Notes under the pieces: generated by a model
Told to the model about the DNA's origin: nothing
Seen by the model: only the letters and a program-made list of their open reading frames with translations
The model's database searches: none
In this document: in pieces, positions 1 through 8,722 of the stretch
Position numbering within the stretch: the stretch's first letter is position 1
Layout of the letters: each line of letters opens with the position of its first letter
Made by a program: the position numbers and the translations under genes
Assembly: GCA_030835135.1 (NCBI GenBank)
Contig: JAUQWO010000052.1
Span: 37,922-101,921, forward strand
Origin: Bacteroidota bacterium
Lineage (GTDB): Bacteria; Bacteroidota; Ignavibacteria; UBA10030; UBA6906
Direction of reading: 5' to 3'
DNA length: 64,000 nucleotides

Positions 1-200
1 GCTTCCTGGTGGCGGGGCCTGACAGCGTGTTCCGGGAGGCAAAGGTTCAGGTGAGGGGGAACAGCCTCACCGTCTGGCATCCTGCGATCAAGGATCCCAG
101 GGCGGTGCGCTACGCATTCACGAATACCGCGGCGGGCACCCTGTTCAACAAGCACGGGTTGCCTGCATCATCGTTCCGCACGGACACGTGGATGAAGTAG
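1..200 (+). CDS. Sialate O-acetylesterase, C-terminal fragment
   Basis: The gene is cut by the left edge; only about 65 C-terminal residues remain, read in the frame that starts at base 3. The tail carries AVRYAF, then LFNKHGLPASSFRTDTW, which closely matches the C-terminal end of SASA-family sialate O-acetylesterases (family consensus like VRYAW...NLYNKEGLPASPFRTD). These enzymes remove O-acetyl groups from sialic acid and are usually exported in Bacteroidota. The catalytic Ser and His lie upstream of the window. It may also be a SASA domain in a larger glycan-degrading protein. Confidence 0.75.
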   Translation, partial: FLVAGPDSVFREAKVQVRGNSLTVWHPAIKDPRAVRYAFTNTAAGTLFNKHGLPASSFRTDTWMK

Positions 201-517
201 CCGTGTATGGGCGCGACCCGCGACGCAGCGGATTCGAATGCGGCGGGTGATGGTCTCCTGAACGAGGCGACCTCGTTGAGCTTCGCGATCTGGCCGTCGG
301 ACAGGATCTTCTGCGACGAGAACTCCGATGATCCGGCGGCATTCGACGCCACACCCCGGTTCACGTATGGCACGCCGGGCACGGGCACTTCCGGGGCTTT
401 TCCGTTGACATTCACCGCCCGGGTGGATACATTGACCACATCACAACCCGCCTGCATCCGCGAGGCCGACTCCGGATGTTCCCTGTATCCACCCCATCAC
501 TTCATTTGAGGAGCACC
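201..517. other. Intergenic region with one promoter, otherwise unexplained
   Basis: This gap of about 317 bases lies between the SASA fragment and the FG-GAP protein. It holds a good promoter at 405-433. Both strands stay open over most of it (minus 110-457, plus 207-509), but neither reading shows a signal peptide, a recognisable motif or a ribosome binding site. I do not call a gene here. A decayed gene is possible. Confidence 0.5.
405..433 (+). promoter_or_regulatory. Sigma70-type promoter
   Basis: TTGACA at 405-410, 17 bp spacer, TACATT at 428-433. Transcription would begin near 440, giving a leader of about 77 bases before the ATG at 518. Confidence 0.6.
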
Positions 518-2203
518 ATGATGAGACGTTTCTACGCCGTTGCACTGCTGGTCGTTCTCTCTGCCGTACCCCTCGTTGCCCAGACCTGGGCCCCCGTCTG
601 GAAGTTGACCACGCCTGCGTACCTCACCCGGGAGGACATCAATGATATGGCCATGGTGAAGGCCGGGTTCGACACGGACAAGGATGGATGGGGAGAGTTC
701 CTCTGCACCTGGACGGACTCGGACTCGAATGCGGTGTGCATGTACGAAGCGACGGGGAATGATGCGTACAAGCTCGTGTGGTCGTGGGTCGTCCCGGTGA
801 ACGGGAACAGCTTCATGGGTGTAGCCGTCGGTGATGTGAACAACAATGGCACCGTGGACATCGTGGTCTCGTATCCGTCCATTGCCGGCACGGACGTCAA
901 TCCGCTCCGGCTCTGGTTCTTCGAGTGGAACGGGGTGACCGGGACGAACGACTATGGCGTGAAAGACAACGTCACGGGGCTGTTCACGTATTCCGGCGGA
1001 TACAACCTTGGCGTGATCGACAACTACGACATCCGCCCGTACAGCCTGGTGATCGAGGACATGGATGGCGACAGTAAGAACGAACTCGTCGTGGGTGTCC
1101 GGCAGGAAGGCACGTCGGTCCGTTCGGCCTATGTCGTGAAGGTCGATGGCGACTTCAACGGCTTCTACTTCTGCGAGATCAAATGGAAGTTTCAGGGCGG
1201 GTTCGGCGGATCGAACTACAGCACGACCACCGGCGATCTCGACGGCGACGGGAAGAAAGAGATCTATATGTTCGTGTGGAACAAGTTCACGTTGCGCATT
1301 TTTGAATGCACCGGGGATACCAGCTATGCCACACGGTTCGCCGTGGACACGTGGTCTGCCGCGGAGAACGTGGACCATGGGGCGTTGGATGCCGTGCGCG
1401 TCGCCGATGTGAACAATGATGGCACGAAGGAAATGTACATCGCATCGACGGAGCCGAACAACGAGATCTTCATCATCACCGGCGTCTCCGACCTGGCGAA
1501 CCTGACGCCGGCGAACATCAAACGTCTCTACACGATCCCCAAGACGAGCGCCGGCAAGTTCCGCTCCATGTGGGTGGCGGATCCGGACCATGATGGGAAG
1601 ACCGATCTCATGATCGGCGGCGAGAGTAACGGTCAGATCTTCACCCTGGAATACAAAGGCACCGGAGATCCCGCGGATTCCGCGTCATGGGCGCATCAGG
1701 TGATCTTTGATGTGTGGGCGGAGGCCGGTGCATCGGCGGGTCTGATCTCGCCCCGGTTATTCTATGGCAGCCCGGCCGGTGACATGGACAAGGATGGCAA
1801 GGATGAGTACGTCTTCGTGAACTACAGCCCGGACTACTCCACGTGGGCTGATGATGTGCCGCTGTGGGTGATCGAGATGTCAAGCACCTCCGATGTGCGT
1901 GACGGGTCCGCCGGCGTGCCCGCGGAGGCAGGGCTGATGCAGAATTATCCGAATCCGTTCAACCCGTCGACGACGGTGCCGTACTCGCTGACCAACCGCA
2001 GCAAGGTCAGGCTCGAAGTATTCAACGTGTATGGCGAACTGGTGGCCACGCTGGTGGATGGTGAGCGGGAGCCCGGCCTGTATCAGGCCACCTGGACAGC
2101 ACGCGTGCCGAGCGGCACGTACTTTGCGCGCCTGTCGGTGGAGCAGCTGGAAGGGAACGGCGGCGCCTTCCGCGATGTGAAGAAGATGGTCCTGCTGAAA
2201 TGA
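518..2203 (+). CDS. Secreted FG-GAP/VCBS repeat protein with type IX sorting domain
   Basis: 561 residues. Start ATG 518 is preceded by GAGGAG and opens a clear signal peptide (MMRRFYAVALLVVLSAVPLVA then QTWA). The body carries at least seven D-x-D/N-x-D/N-G-x-x-D/E loops, for example DTDKDGWGE, DVNNNGTVD, DMDGDSKNE, DLDGDGKKE, DVNNDGTKE, DPDHDGKTD and DMDKDGKDE. Such loops bind calcium in FG-GAP beta-propellers, so a propeller of about seven blades is likely. The last 90 or so residues form a type A T9SS sorting domain (LMQNYPNPFNPST, then a VRLEVFNVYGELVATL strand and a GTYFARL strand). The protein is therefore probably exported by Sec, moved across the outer membrane by T9SS and anchored or released at the surface. 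Its ligand is unknown. Confidence 0.9.
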   Translation: MMRRFYAVALLVVLSAVPLVAQTWAPVWKLTTPAYLTREDINDMAMVKAGFDTDKDGWGEFLCTWTDSDSNAVCMYEATGNDAYKLVWSWVVPVNGNSFMGVAVGDVNNNGTVDIVVSYPSIAGTDVNPLRLWFFEWNGVTGTNDYGVKDNVTGLFTYSGGYNLGVIDNYDIRPYSLVIEDMDGDSKNELVVGVRQEGTSVRSAYVVKVDGDFNGFYFCEIKWKFQGGFGGSNYSTTTGDLDGDGKKEIYMFVWNKFTLRIFECTGDTSYATRFAVDTWSAAENVDHGALDAVRVADVNNDGTKEMYIASTEPNNEIFIITGVSDLANLTPANIKRLYTIPKTSAGKFRSMWVADPDHDGKTDLMIGGESNGQIFTLEYKGTGDPADSASWAHQVIFDVWAEAGASAGLISPRLFYGSPAGDMDKDGKDEYVFVNYSPDYSTWADDVPLWVIEMSSTSDVRDGSAGVPAEAGLMQNYPNPFNPSTTVPYSLTNRSKVRLEVFNVYGELVATLVDGEREPGLYQATWTARVPSGTYFARLSVEQLEGNGGAFRDVKKMVLLK

Positions 2204-2218
2204 TCACGGCTCGTGCAG

Positions 2219-2250
2219 AAGGCCGGGTCGGGTGCCCGGCCTTTCTGTTC
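2219..2250 (+). terminator. Rho-independent terminator
   Basis: A perfect 9 bp stem, AAGGCCGGG (2219-2227) with CCCGGCCTT (2235-2243), followed by a T-rich run. It ends transcription of the FG-GAP gene and overlaps the only standard start codon (GTG 2232) of the next frame. Confidence 0.85.
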
Positions 2251-3632
2251 TCCTGCGTGCGTCCTGTTCAGCGCACGGCACCACCGAAAGGGTCCCCCTG
2301 AGAAGTGAGATCGATGTTCCTGTCCGTGACTACGACCGCCGGGAGTTCATTGCGCGCGTCGGGAAGGGGATCGGCCTGGCGACGCTCGCGTCGGCGACCG
2401 TCGCGGGACTCTATCAGGAGTTGCAGGCAGCGACCACCCGCGTGGCGGGGCTGCCGCCCGCTCTGGCGGCGACCGATGAGGATTTCTGGTTCGAGATCCA
2501 GCGTGCCTTCAACAGCACCCGGAGCATCATCAACCTGAACAACGGCGGTGTCTCGCCCTCCCCACGGATCGTCACGGAGGCGCTCGTCCGGTATACGTGG
2601 GAGCAAGAGGACGTCCCGCCGTACACCATGTGGCAGATCATGGAGCCGCAGAGTGAGAATGTGCGTGCCGGACTTGCGGGGATCTTCGGGTGTGACGCGG
2701 AAGAGGTCGCCATCGTGCGCAATGCATCGGAGGCACTGGAGACGCTCCTGTTCGGCCTCGACCTGAAGGCGGGTGATGAGGTGCTGACCACGACGCAGGA
2801 CTATCCGCGCATGATCACGACGATCAAGCAGCGCGAACTGCGGGAGAAGATCGTGCTCCGGCAGGTGACGTACCCCGCACCGCCGAAGAGTTTGCAGGAG
2901 ATCTACGATGCGATCGAGCGCGGCATCACGCCGCGCACGAAAGTGATCCTCATCTCTCACGCGGTCTTCCTGACGGGCCAGATCACGCCGGTGAAAGCGA
3001 TCTGCGAACTGGCGCGCAGCAAAGGCATCGAGTGCATCGTCGACGGCGCGCATTCGTTCGCGCACTTCGATTTCACGTGGAAGGACCTGCAGTGCGACTA
3101 CTTCGGCACGAGTCTGCACAAATGGTTGTACGCGCCGAAGGGCACAGGTCTCCTGTTCGTGAAGAGGGACAGGATCGAGAAGATCTGGCCCTTGATGGCC
3201 GCGGAGGTGAAACGGCGGAGCGACATCCGCAAGTTCGAAGAAATCGGTACCCATTCAGCGGCGATCCGCCTGGCGATCGGAGAGGCGGTCCTGTTTCACC
3301 AGGGTCTCGGGGCCAAACGCAAGGAAGAGCGGCTCCGATTCCTCCGTGCATACTGGGCCGGCAAACTCGCGTCGCTGCCGAACGTCCGGTTCCATACCTC
3401 GTTCGATGCGGACCAGTCGTGCGGCATTGCGCTCGTCGAGATCCCCGGAGTCGACCCCGCGGAGATCACGAAATACCTGATGGAGAAACACAAGATCTTC
3501 ACCGTCGCGATCAGTCACGACGAGTTCAAGGGGAACCGGATCACGCCCAACGTGTATACGTCCCTCCGCGAACTCGACCGATTCTGTGATGTCATGGAAA
3601 CCATCGCCCGGAAGGGCCTCCCCCGCAACTGA
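2232..3632 (+). CDS. Tat-exported class V aminotransferase (isopenicillin N epimerase-like)
   Basis: Up to 466 residues. It is a PLP fold-type I enzyme of the cysteine desulfurase/isopenicillin N epimerase-like group. Visible features are INLNNGGVSPSP near the N-terminus, the aspartate of IVDGAHSFAHFD, and the PLP lysine in GTSLHKWLYAPKGTG. A twin-arginine signal, YDRREFIARVGKG followed by a hydrophobic stretch, implies export of the folded, PLP-loaded enzyme. The start is uncertain: GTG 2232 lies inside the upstream terminator hairpin, and no ATG, GTG or TTG follows in frame before the Tat motif. CTG 2298, with GAAAGG just upstream, is an alternative. The substrate cannot be read from sequence. 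No operon partner is evident. Confidence 0.85.
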   Translation: MPGLSVLLRASCSAHGTTERVPLRSEIDVPVRDYDRREFIARVGKGIGLATLASATVAGLYQELQAATTRVAGLPPALAATDEDFWFEIQRAFNSTRSIINLNNGGVSPSPRIVTEALVRYTWEQEDVPPYTMWQIMEPQSENVRAGLAGIFGCDAEEVAIVRNASEALETLLFGLDLKAGDEVLTTTQDYPRMITTIKQRELREKIVLRQVTYPAPPKSLQEIYDAIERGITPRTKVILISHAVFLTGQITPVKAICELARSKGIECIVDGAHSFAHFDFTWKDLQCDYFGTSLHKWLYAPKGTGLLFVKRDRIEKIWPLMAAEVKRRSDIRKFEEIGTHSAAIRLAIGEAVLFHQGLGAKRKEERLRFLRAYWAGKLASLPNVRFHTSFDADQSCGIALVEIPGVDPAEITKYLMEKHKIFTVAISHDEFKGNRITPNVYTSLRELDRFCDVMETIARKGLPRN

Positions 3633-3674
3633 CCTGCCCGGTGTCCTGTGGGCACGACGTGTCCACGAACGCGA

Positions 3675-4244
3675 TCAGATCTCCTCATCACGCGGCCAGT
3701 GATGACGGAGGGCCCTCCGCAGGATGCGGAGGGCCTTCGTCAACTGGTTCTCCGCCGTCTTCGGGCTGATGTGCAGCCGCTCCGCGATCTCAGGTACCGA
3801 TAGTCCTTCCAGTCTGCTCAACGCAAACACGGCCCGGCAACGCTCCGGGAGGTCCTCGCGCATCGCTCGCCGCAGATCGTCCAGCAGGAATGCGTGCTGT
3901 GCTGCGTCCAGGGGGTCGGCATCCTCCGGTGGGAGGGGGGGGGGAATATCCGCGGCCGTTCGTGTCCGTGTCCCGGCGTGGCGGTAGAGATCACGGACGA
4001 GGTTCATCGCGATGCGGTACAGGAAGGCCTGAAAACTCAGATCGGGTTTGAGGGATGCGCGATGCTCCCACACGCGCAGAAAGGTCTCCTGAACGATATC
4101 ATGTGCGGCTTCGACATCGCGCACATGGAACGCAATGCCGCGCACCAGGGCCGGTTGATACCGCGTGAACAGGGTCTCGAAGGCTTCGAGATCGCCTGCA
4201 CGTAGTGCCGCGATGAGGTGAGGTTCGTCCTGTAGTTCTGCCAA
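3675..4244 (-). CDS. ECF sigma factor (RNA polymerase sigma-70 family)
   Basis: 189 residues from TTG 4244. This start is preferred because GGAGAG lies just upstream, the protein then begins with the usual MAELQDEPHLIAALRAGDL-type ECF N-terminus, and a promoter at 4268-4296 would exclude the longer readings (ATG 4319, GTG 4265). Region 2 is seen in FETLFTRYQPALVRG and AHDIVQETFLRVWEHR. Region 4 is seen in PERCRAVFALSRLEGLSVPEIAERLHISPKTAENQL. It is divergent from fecR, the standard layout for cell-surface signalling. A run of ten C residues (bases 3935-3944, residues about 100-104) sits in the linker between regions 2 and 4; slippage there would cut off region 4. Confidence 0.9.
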   Translation of the reverse strand: MAELQDEPHLIAALRAGDLEAFETLFTRYQPALVRGIAFHVRDVEAAHDIVQETFLRVWEHRASLKPDLSFQAFLYRIAMNLVRDLYRHAGTRTRTAADIPPPLPPEDADPLDAAQHAFLLDDLRRAMREDLPERCRAVFALSRLEGLSVPEIAERLHISPKTAENQLTKALRILRRALRHHWPRDEEI

Positions 4245-4267
4245 TCGCTCTCCGAACGGGTTCACAC

Positions 4268-4296
4268 AAAATAGTGCTCGCAGGCGACACACGCAA
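4268..4296 (-). promoter_or_regulatory. Sigma70-type promoter of the ECF sigma gene
   Basis: On the minus strand: TTGCGT (4296-4291), 17 bp, TATTTT (4273-4268). Transcription would start near 4261, about 17 bases before TTG 4244. I found no matching promoter for the divergent fecR gene, which fits control of fecR by the ECF factor itself. Confidence 0.5.
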
Positions 4297-4353
4297 CAGC
4301 GCGTAGGGGAGAAATGCATGTCATCCGTTGTACAGGTAGGAGGAGGATATGCC

Positions 4354-5286
4354 ATGAAGCGCACACTCAGAGATCGTCTCCGGAGCTGGCTCCGGCCCGA
4401 CCGGGCAGATGCCCGGGCGGATCACGGGATCGACATGCTCATCCGCGATGAGGCCCACCGGCTCGATACCCTGGATCCGGATACCCATCGGCGCTGGCAG
4501 ATGCTCCGCAACACGATCACGGCACGCCCCCAGCCCCACACCCCTCAGCCGTCCACCATCACCGGCAGGATCCTCCGGCCTGCGCTCGTGGGAGGGATCC
4601 TCGCGTCCGCGGCGATGATGGTCTTCGTGCTCTGGAAGACAGCACCGGTCCCGGAACAGAGGTTCGTCACGGGGAGAGGACAGATGTCGGCCATCACGCT
4701 GGCAGACAGCAGCGACGTGATCCTGAACCATTCCTCGGAGGTCCAGGTCGCACCGATGATCGCCGGCCGATCACGGACGGTGACCCTGCACGGTGAGGCG
4801 TTTTTCAAAGTACGCAAGAACGGTGCGCCCTTCCAGGTCCTGACCTCCGCGGGCTCCGTGGAGGTCCTCGGAACGGAATTCAACGTCCGTGAACGGCAGG
4901 GGGCATTCGAAGTTGCGGTGGTCTCCGGCAGAGTGCGTGTGCGCGTACCCCGTGCTGATGGCGACCGGTCCGTGGAACTTACGCGCGGGATGGTCCTGGT
5001 GATCGCGGACGGCGATACGTCATGTGCGCCGCGTGAGATCCGCTTCACGCCGTATCCCGGTTGGATGCACAACAGGCTTGTCTTCCAGGACACCCCGCTT
5101 GCCTCGGTCTGCGAAGAACTCGAAGCACGCTTCGATTGCCGTGTCCGGATATCACGCAACTCAGCTGCACGGGAACGGATCAGCGGAACGCTGGAAAGCC
5201 GATCGGCAGACAATGCCCTTGCCTCCCTTGCTGCTCTCACGGGTCTTTCCCTGCGCCATGAAGCCGATGCGTACATCCTGGAGTAG
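4354..5286 (+). CDS. FecR-family anti-sigma factor
   Basis: 310 residues. ATG 4354 follows a strong AGGAGG (4338-4346). The N-terminal 65 or so residues would be cytoplasmic and bind the sigma factor. One membrane helix follows (LVGGILASAAMMVFVLW), then the periplasmic FecR domain (FVTGRGQMSAITLADSSDVILN, broken here only for description; then LHGEAFFKV and VEVLGTEFNV) and a C-terminal STN-like domain (LVFQDTPLASVCEELEARF). By analogy with FecR, the periplasmic part senses the loaded TonB-dependent receptor and controls release of the sigma factor. The end overlaps the receptor gene by 29 bases, so the two are coupled. Confidence 0.9.
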   Translation: MKRTLRDRLRSWLRPDRADARADHGIDMLIRDEAHRLDTLDPDTHRRWQMLRNTITARPQPHTPQPSTITGRILRPALVGGILASAAMMVFVLWKTAPVPEQRFVTGRGQMSAITLADSSDVILNHSSEVQVAPMIAGRSRTVTLHGEAFFKVRKNGAPFQVLTSAGSVEVLGTEFNVRERQGAFEVAVVSGRVRVRVPRADGDRSVELTRGMVLVIADGDTSCAPREIRFTPYPGWMHNRLVFQDTPLASVCEELEARFDCRVRISRNSAARERISGTLESRSADNALASLAALTGLSLRHEADAYILE

Positions 5287-7729
5287 CATCCTGCTTGCTC
5301 TGGTGTGGTGCAGTGCGCCCGCCCAGGAGCACCCGGAACGGACGATGGCGTTCCGCCAGCATCCGCTGGCCGCAGCGATCGATTCTCTGAGCCGCTGGTA
5401 CGCCATCCCGATCATCTATCGGGAAGCTGACGTGCAGGGGAGGACCATCACGTTCAGCTGCACCGCATGCACGTTCGATGAGGCCCTCATGCGGATGCTG
5501 GCGGGATCGCCTCTTGATGCTGTTGCGGCGGGCCGGCAGGTGATCATCAGGCAGCGTCAGATCATCGCGCGCGAGGACGACGGGACGGTTGCGGGGACCG
5601 TGCGCGATGCTGTCACCGGGGACCCGATCGCGGGGGCGGTCGTGGTTCTCCGGCGGCAGGACCAGGCCGGAACGAGCGCCGCCCTCCGCGTGTGCCCCAC
5701 GAACGGGTTCGGGTTCTACTCGCTGCGCTCGATCCCTCGGGGGGAGTACCTCCTCGAAACACGATGTGTCGGCTATCTCATTGACCTGAGACGTGTGGCG
5801 ATCGTGATGCCCGAGGCAGCGCGTCACGATGTCGCGTTGCGTCAGAGCGGTATCGCGCTTGACGAAATGACGGTGGAGGGGGAGCGGATGACGGGTGCCA
5901 CCGGGTCAGGGCTGGCACGTGGCCTGTTCATCCGCTCGATCCCCGGTGATCCGAATGAGTACCTCCTGGACGGCGCTCGGATCTATAATCCTGCCCACTT
6001 CGGGGGTGTCCTCAGTAGCTTCCACCCTGAGGCCCTGAATGAGATCGAGATCGGGAAGACTGGCCTTCCGCCGTCGTTCGGGGGGCGGATCGGCGGGATG
6101 CTTGACCTCTCGCTGCGTGACGGCATGCGGGAGTCCATGACCGGAACAGCCGGAGCCGATCTGCTCGGCATGCACGCGTCCCTCGAGGGCCCCATCGACC
6201 GTTCCACATCGTTCCTCGTGACCGCGCGCCGGGGCTGGCCCGATGCACAGATCGCCGGGTTGTCGCAGCACGGCGTGCCAACCCGGCTCGGGACCGGGGA
6301 GATCATCGGAAAGCTGACACACAGGCTGTCGTCGGGATCCACGGTGTCCGCCCATGCATACATGAGCTCGGATCAGTACACGAACGGGACGACATCGGGT
6401 GCCGGGCCCCTCACGAACGATCTGCGATGGTGGAATGCTTCCTACAATTGCCGTTGGTCAGCGATCGTGACATCGTCACTCTTCGCTCACGCGGCCGTCA
6501 CGTATACGCGCTACGGATTGGACTTTGCCCACGCGCTGGGTCCTGCGGATGGAGTGGTCATGCCATCGACCTACGCGATCGATGATGTGACCCTTCGCGC
6601 GGAGATGGAGCACTACTATGACGCGTCGCATACCTTCGGCGGGGGCCTGGAGATCACGCGGCATAGCATCGAAGGTTCGATCAGCGCGTTCGATGCGGTC
6701 ATCGCTCCTTTCCGCATCGAGGCACAGGAAGTATGGGACATCGCAATGCACGTGAGGGACCGGATCGCGTTGACCGGCACCGTCAGTGCAGAGATCGGGG
6801 TACGGGCCACATCCTTCATCGGACGGATGAAGACGATGTCCGGCATCGATCCGCGGCTTGCCCTGCATGTTGCCCTGTCGCCCACGACCCGCGGGTATCT
6901 GACGTTCGCCTCGATCAACCAGTTCATGCATCCCTACCGGCAGAGTGGCACGTTCCTGTGCTACCCCGCGCCCTTCTGGTATCCTTCCGACGGGGATCGT
7001 GCGCCAACAACATCGGTCCAGTTCGCCGGTGGTGTGATCCATGATCTGGCAGGCAGCGACATCGTCTTCGGCGCGGAAGTGTTCTACCGGTACGCATCGC
7101 AGGTCCAGGATGCACGGTGGACGACTCCGTCGCAGGACGATCTCGGTGCGGCACTCATAAGCGGGAGCGGCAGGGCATACGGTATCGACCTCTCCCTGCG
7201 CAAGCGCACGGGTCCGGTCAGCGGAGCTGTGAGCTACACCTATGCGCACACCGAGCGTTGGTTCGGTGACGTGAATGGCGGTTCACCATTCACCCCGCCA
7301 TTTTCGCCGGCACACGAGGTCCATGTGTCGATCGGGTATGTGCCCGACGATGACTGGCTGTTCGGGGCGCTGGCAGTTCTCGATCCAGGTCGGTGGGAGG
7401 GGACAGATGGGGTCTCGATGGCCTCGGCACCGATTGCTCCGGTCGACGTCAGCGGCTTGCGGTTCGCTCTCCCCGGAGAGTTCAGTGACGTGAATGGGAG
7501 CCGTTTGCCGGGTTTCGAACGGTTGGAATTTACGGTGTCGAGGCGGATCCGTCTGGGAGGCTTGTCAGGGAGTATGTCCCTCCGGTTGATCAACGGCTAT
7601 GGACTTCTCGATCCCGTGGAATGGATATACACAACAGGTGAAGCCGGTCGCCCGATGTGGCGTGCACGGGTCAGACCGGTAGCGTTGTTCCCACTCTTCC
7701 CGGTGGTCGGGCTTTCGATCCGGGTGTGA
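5258..7729 (+). CDS. TonB-dependent receptor with STN signalling domain
   Basis: 823 residues. Start ATG 5258 opens a signal peptide (SWSSILLALVWCSAPAQ). Domains in order: STN secretin-like signalling domain (about 30-95, HPLAAAIDSLSRWYAI), carboxypeptidase-regulatory-like beta-sandwich (about 108-190, VAGTVRDAVTGDPIAGA), plug (about 200-290, YLLDGARIYNPAHFGGVLS and GGRIGGMLDLSLRDG), then an outer-membrane barrel to the C-terminus. With the sigma factor and FecR it forms a cell-surface signalling set: substrate binding outside is passed through STN to FecR. There is no SusD partner, so a SusCD glycan importer is unlikely. The ligand may be a metal chelate or peptide, but the sequence does not say. 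Confidence 0.88.
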   Translation: MKPMRTSWSSILLALVWCSAPAQEHPERTMAFRQHPLAAAIDSLSRWYAIPIIYREADVQGRTITFSCTACTFDEALMRMLAGSPLDAVAAGRQVIIRQRQIIAREDDGTVAGTVRDAVTGDPIAGAVVVLRRQDQAGTSAALRVCPTNGFGFYSLRSIPRGEYLLETRCVGYLIDLRRVAIVMPEAARHDVALRQSGIALDEMTVEGERMTGATGSGLARGLFIRSIPGDPNEYLLDGARIYNPAHFGGVLSSFHPEALNEIEIGKTGLPPSFGGRIGGMLDLSLRDGMRESMTGTAGADLLGMHASLEGPIDRSTSFLVTARRGWPDAQIAGLSQHGVPTRLGTGEIIGKLTHRLSSGSTVSAHAYMSSDQYTNGTTSGAGPLTNDLRWWNASYNCRWSAIVTSSLFAHAAVTYTRYGLDFAHALGPADGVVMPSTYAIDDVTLRAEMEHYYDASHTFGGGLEITRHSIEGSISAFDAVIAPFRIEAQEVWDIAMHVRDRIALTGTVSAEIGVRATSFIGRMKTMSGIDPRLALHVALSPTTRGYLTFASINQFMHPYRQSGTFLCYPAPFWYPSDGDRAPTTSVQFAGGVIHDLAGSDIVFGAEVFYRYASQVQDARWTTPSQDDLGAALISGSGRAYGIDLSLRKRTGPVSGAVSYTYAHTERWFGDVNGGSPFTPPFSPAHEVHVSIGYVPDDDWLFGALAVLDPGRWEGTDGVSMASAPIAPVDVSGLRFALPGEFSDVNGSRLPGFERLEFTVSRRIRLGGLSGSMSLRLINGYGLLDPVEWIYTTGEAGRPMWRARVRPVALFPLFPVVGLSIRV

Positions 7730-7741
7730 AAGCAGGCAGGT

Positions 7742-8272
7742 ATGCACCGACGGAGGGATCACAGACATCGAGCAGGTGCCGTGCGTTGGACCGCAGGCCT
7801 GTGTGCGCTCGCTTTGTTCATGCCTCTGGCATTCGGGACGTCACCTCTCCCGCCGCCGTTTCATCGGTACGTGGTGTCCGGCAGGGTGTCGCACCGGGAC
7901 GGATCACCCGCGGCGGAGGTCATACTGGTGCTGTTCGCACGAACGGCACGCGATACGGCACTCCACATGCCCCGATCGCCTGTCAGCACGGATGAGCAGC
8001 CGATCGCCGTATCGACCAACGACGGACAGTTCGTGCTGACGGCAAGGACGGAGACGATAGCGGAATCGCTTGCGGTCGGTGCGATCGCCGACAACAGACC
8101 CCTGGTGCGGAATGCCGCGTTCCACCCGGATTCCTCCCTGGCTTACGCAACCCGCCGGAAGGGGACGAACACCACGGATGTCGGGTGCGCGGGATGCGGC
8201 ACCGACCCAGCCACGTTCGAATACACGGTCAGCTATACGACCAACATCAGCAGCACCTTGACGATCGATTGA
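7742..8272 (+). CDS. Exported protein of unknown function
   Basis: 176 residues, 12 bases after the receptor gene. A hydrophobic segment (WTAGLCALALFMPLAFG) acts as signal peptide or anchor. RYVVSGRVSHRDGSPAAEV resembles the first strands of a carboxypeptidase-regulatory-like domain. Near the C-terminus is a compact CAGCG cysteine motif followed by a Thr/Ser-rich tail. I do not recognise the family. Its position in the sigma/FecR/receptor run suggests a role at the cell envelope under the same control. Confidence 0.6.
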   Translation: MHRRRDHRHRAGAVRWTAGLCALALFMPLAFGTSPLPPPFHRYVVSGRVSHRDGSPAAEVILVLFARTARDTALHMPRSPVSTDEQPIAVSTNDGQFVLTARTETIAESLAVGAIADNRPLVRNAAFHPDSSLAYATRRKGTNTTDVGCAGCGTDPATFEYTVSYTTNISSTLTID

Positions 8273-8323
8273 AGCATTGGATGCAGTGCAGCGGCGATGA
8301 ACAGACACAGTGAAGGAGGAACG

Positions 8324-8695
8324 ATGAAACGCATATGTGGTGCAATGGTCGTGACGATGTTCCTGGCGGGAAGCGGGTTTGTGTGCGCGGACGGGGGACT
8401 GGACCCGGGGCCGGTCCATCCGGCCTGGGTGGACAGTCTGGTCGCGGTATACAGCGCCGCGCCCGTAGGGAACCCACCGCAATCGATCTGGCAGTACACG
8501 TACAACGGCGCGACCGTGTATTTTGTCCCTGCACAGTGCTGCGATCAGTACAGCGACCTGTACGACTTCACGGGAACGCTGATCGCTCACCCGGATGGAG
8601 GGATAGCGGGCGCAGGAGACGGGCGGTGCAGCGACTTCATTGCGGCCGCGAAGAACCCGGTGCTGATCTGGCGTGATCCGCGGTCACGGAACTGA
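8324..8695 (+). CDS. Small exported protein with QCCDQYSDLYD motif
   Basis: 123 residues. ATG 8324 follows AAGGAGGA and opens a signal peptide (MKRICGAMVVTMFLAGSGFVCA). The conserved core is YTYNGATVYFVPAQCCDQYSD and HPDGGIAGAGDGRC. Cys-Cys and a later Cys could form a disulfide or a metal site. The core matches, as far as I remember, a small Bacteroidota family of unknown function (DUF6970-like); I am not certain of the number. It lies between the receptor gene group and a barrel protein and is probably cotranscribed with them. Confidence 0.7.
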   Translation: MKRICGAMVVTMFLAGSGFVCADGGLDPGPVHPAWVDSLVAVYSAAPVGNPPQSIWQYTYNGATVYFVPAQCCDQYSDLYDFTGTLIAHPDGGIAGAGDGRCSDFIAAAKNPVLIWRDPRSRN

Positions 8696-8722
8696 ACCAG
8701 CCTCAACCATGAAGGTATCACC

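Noticed and set aside
110..457. A 115-residue open frame on the minus strand opposite the SASA end and promoter region
   Set aside because: No ribosome binding site, no motif, and it overlaps a real gene end and a promoter. Open frames are frequent opposite GC-rich coding sequence.
497..1591. A 364-residue open frame opposite the FG-GAP gene
   Set aside because: The Val/His/Arg-rich composition is typical of the antisense of FG-GAP repeats, and it lacks any domain.
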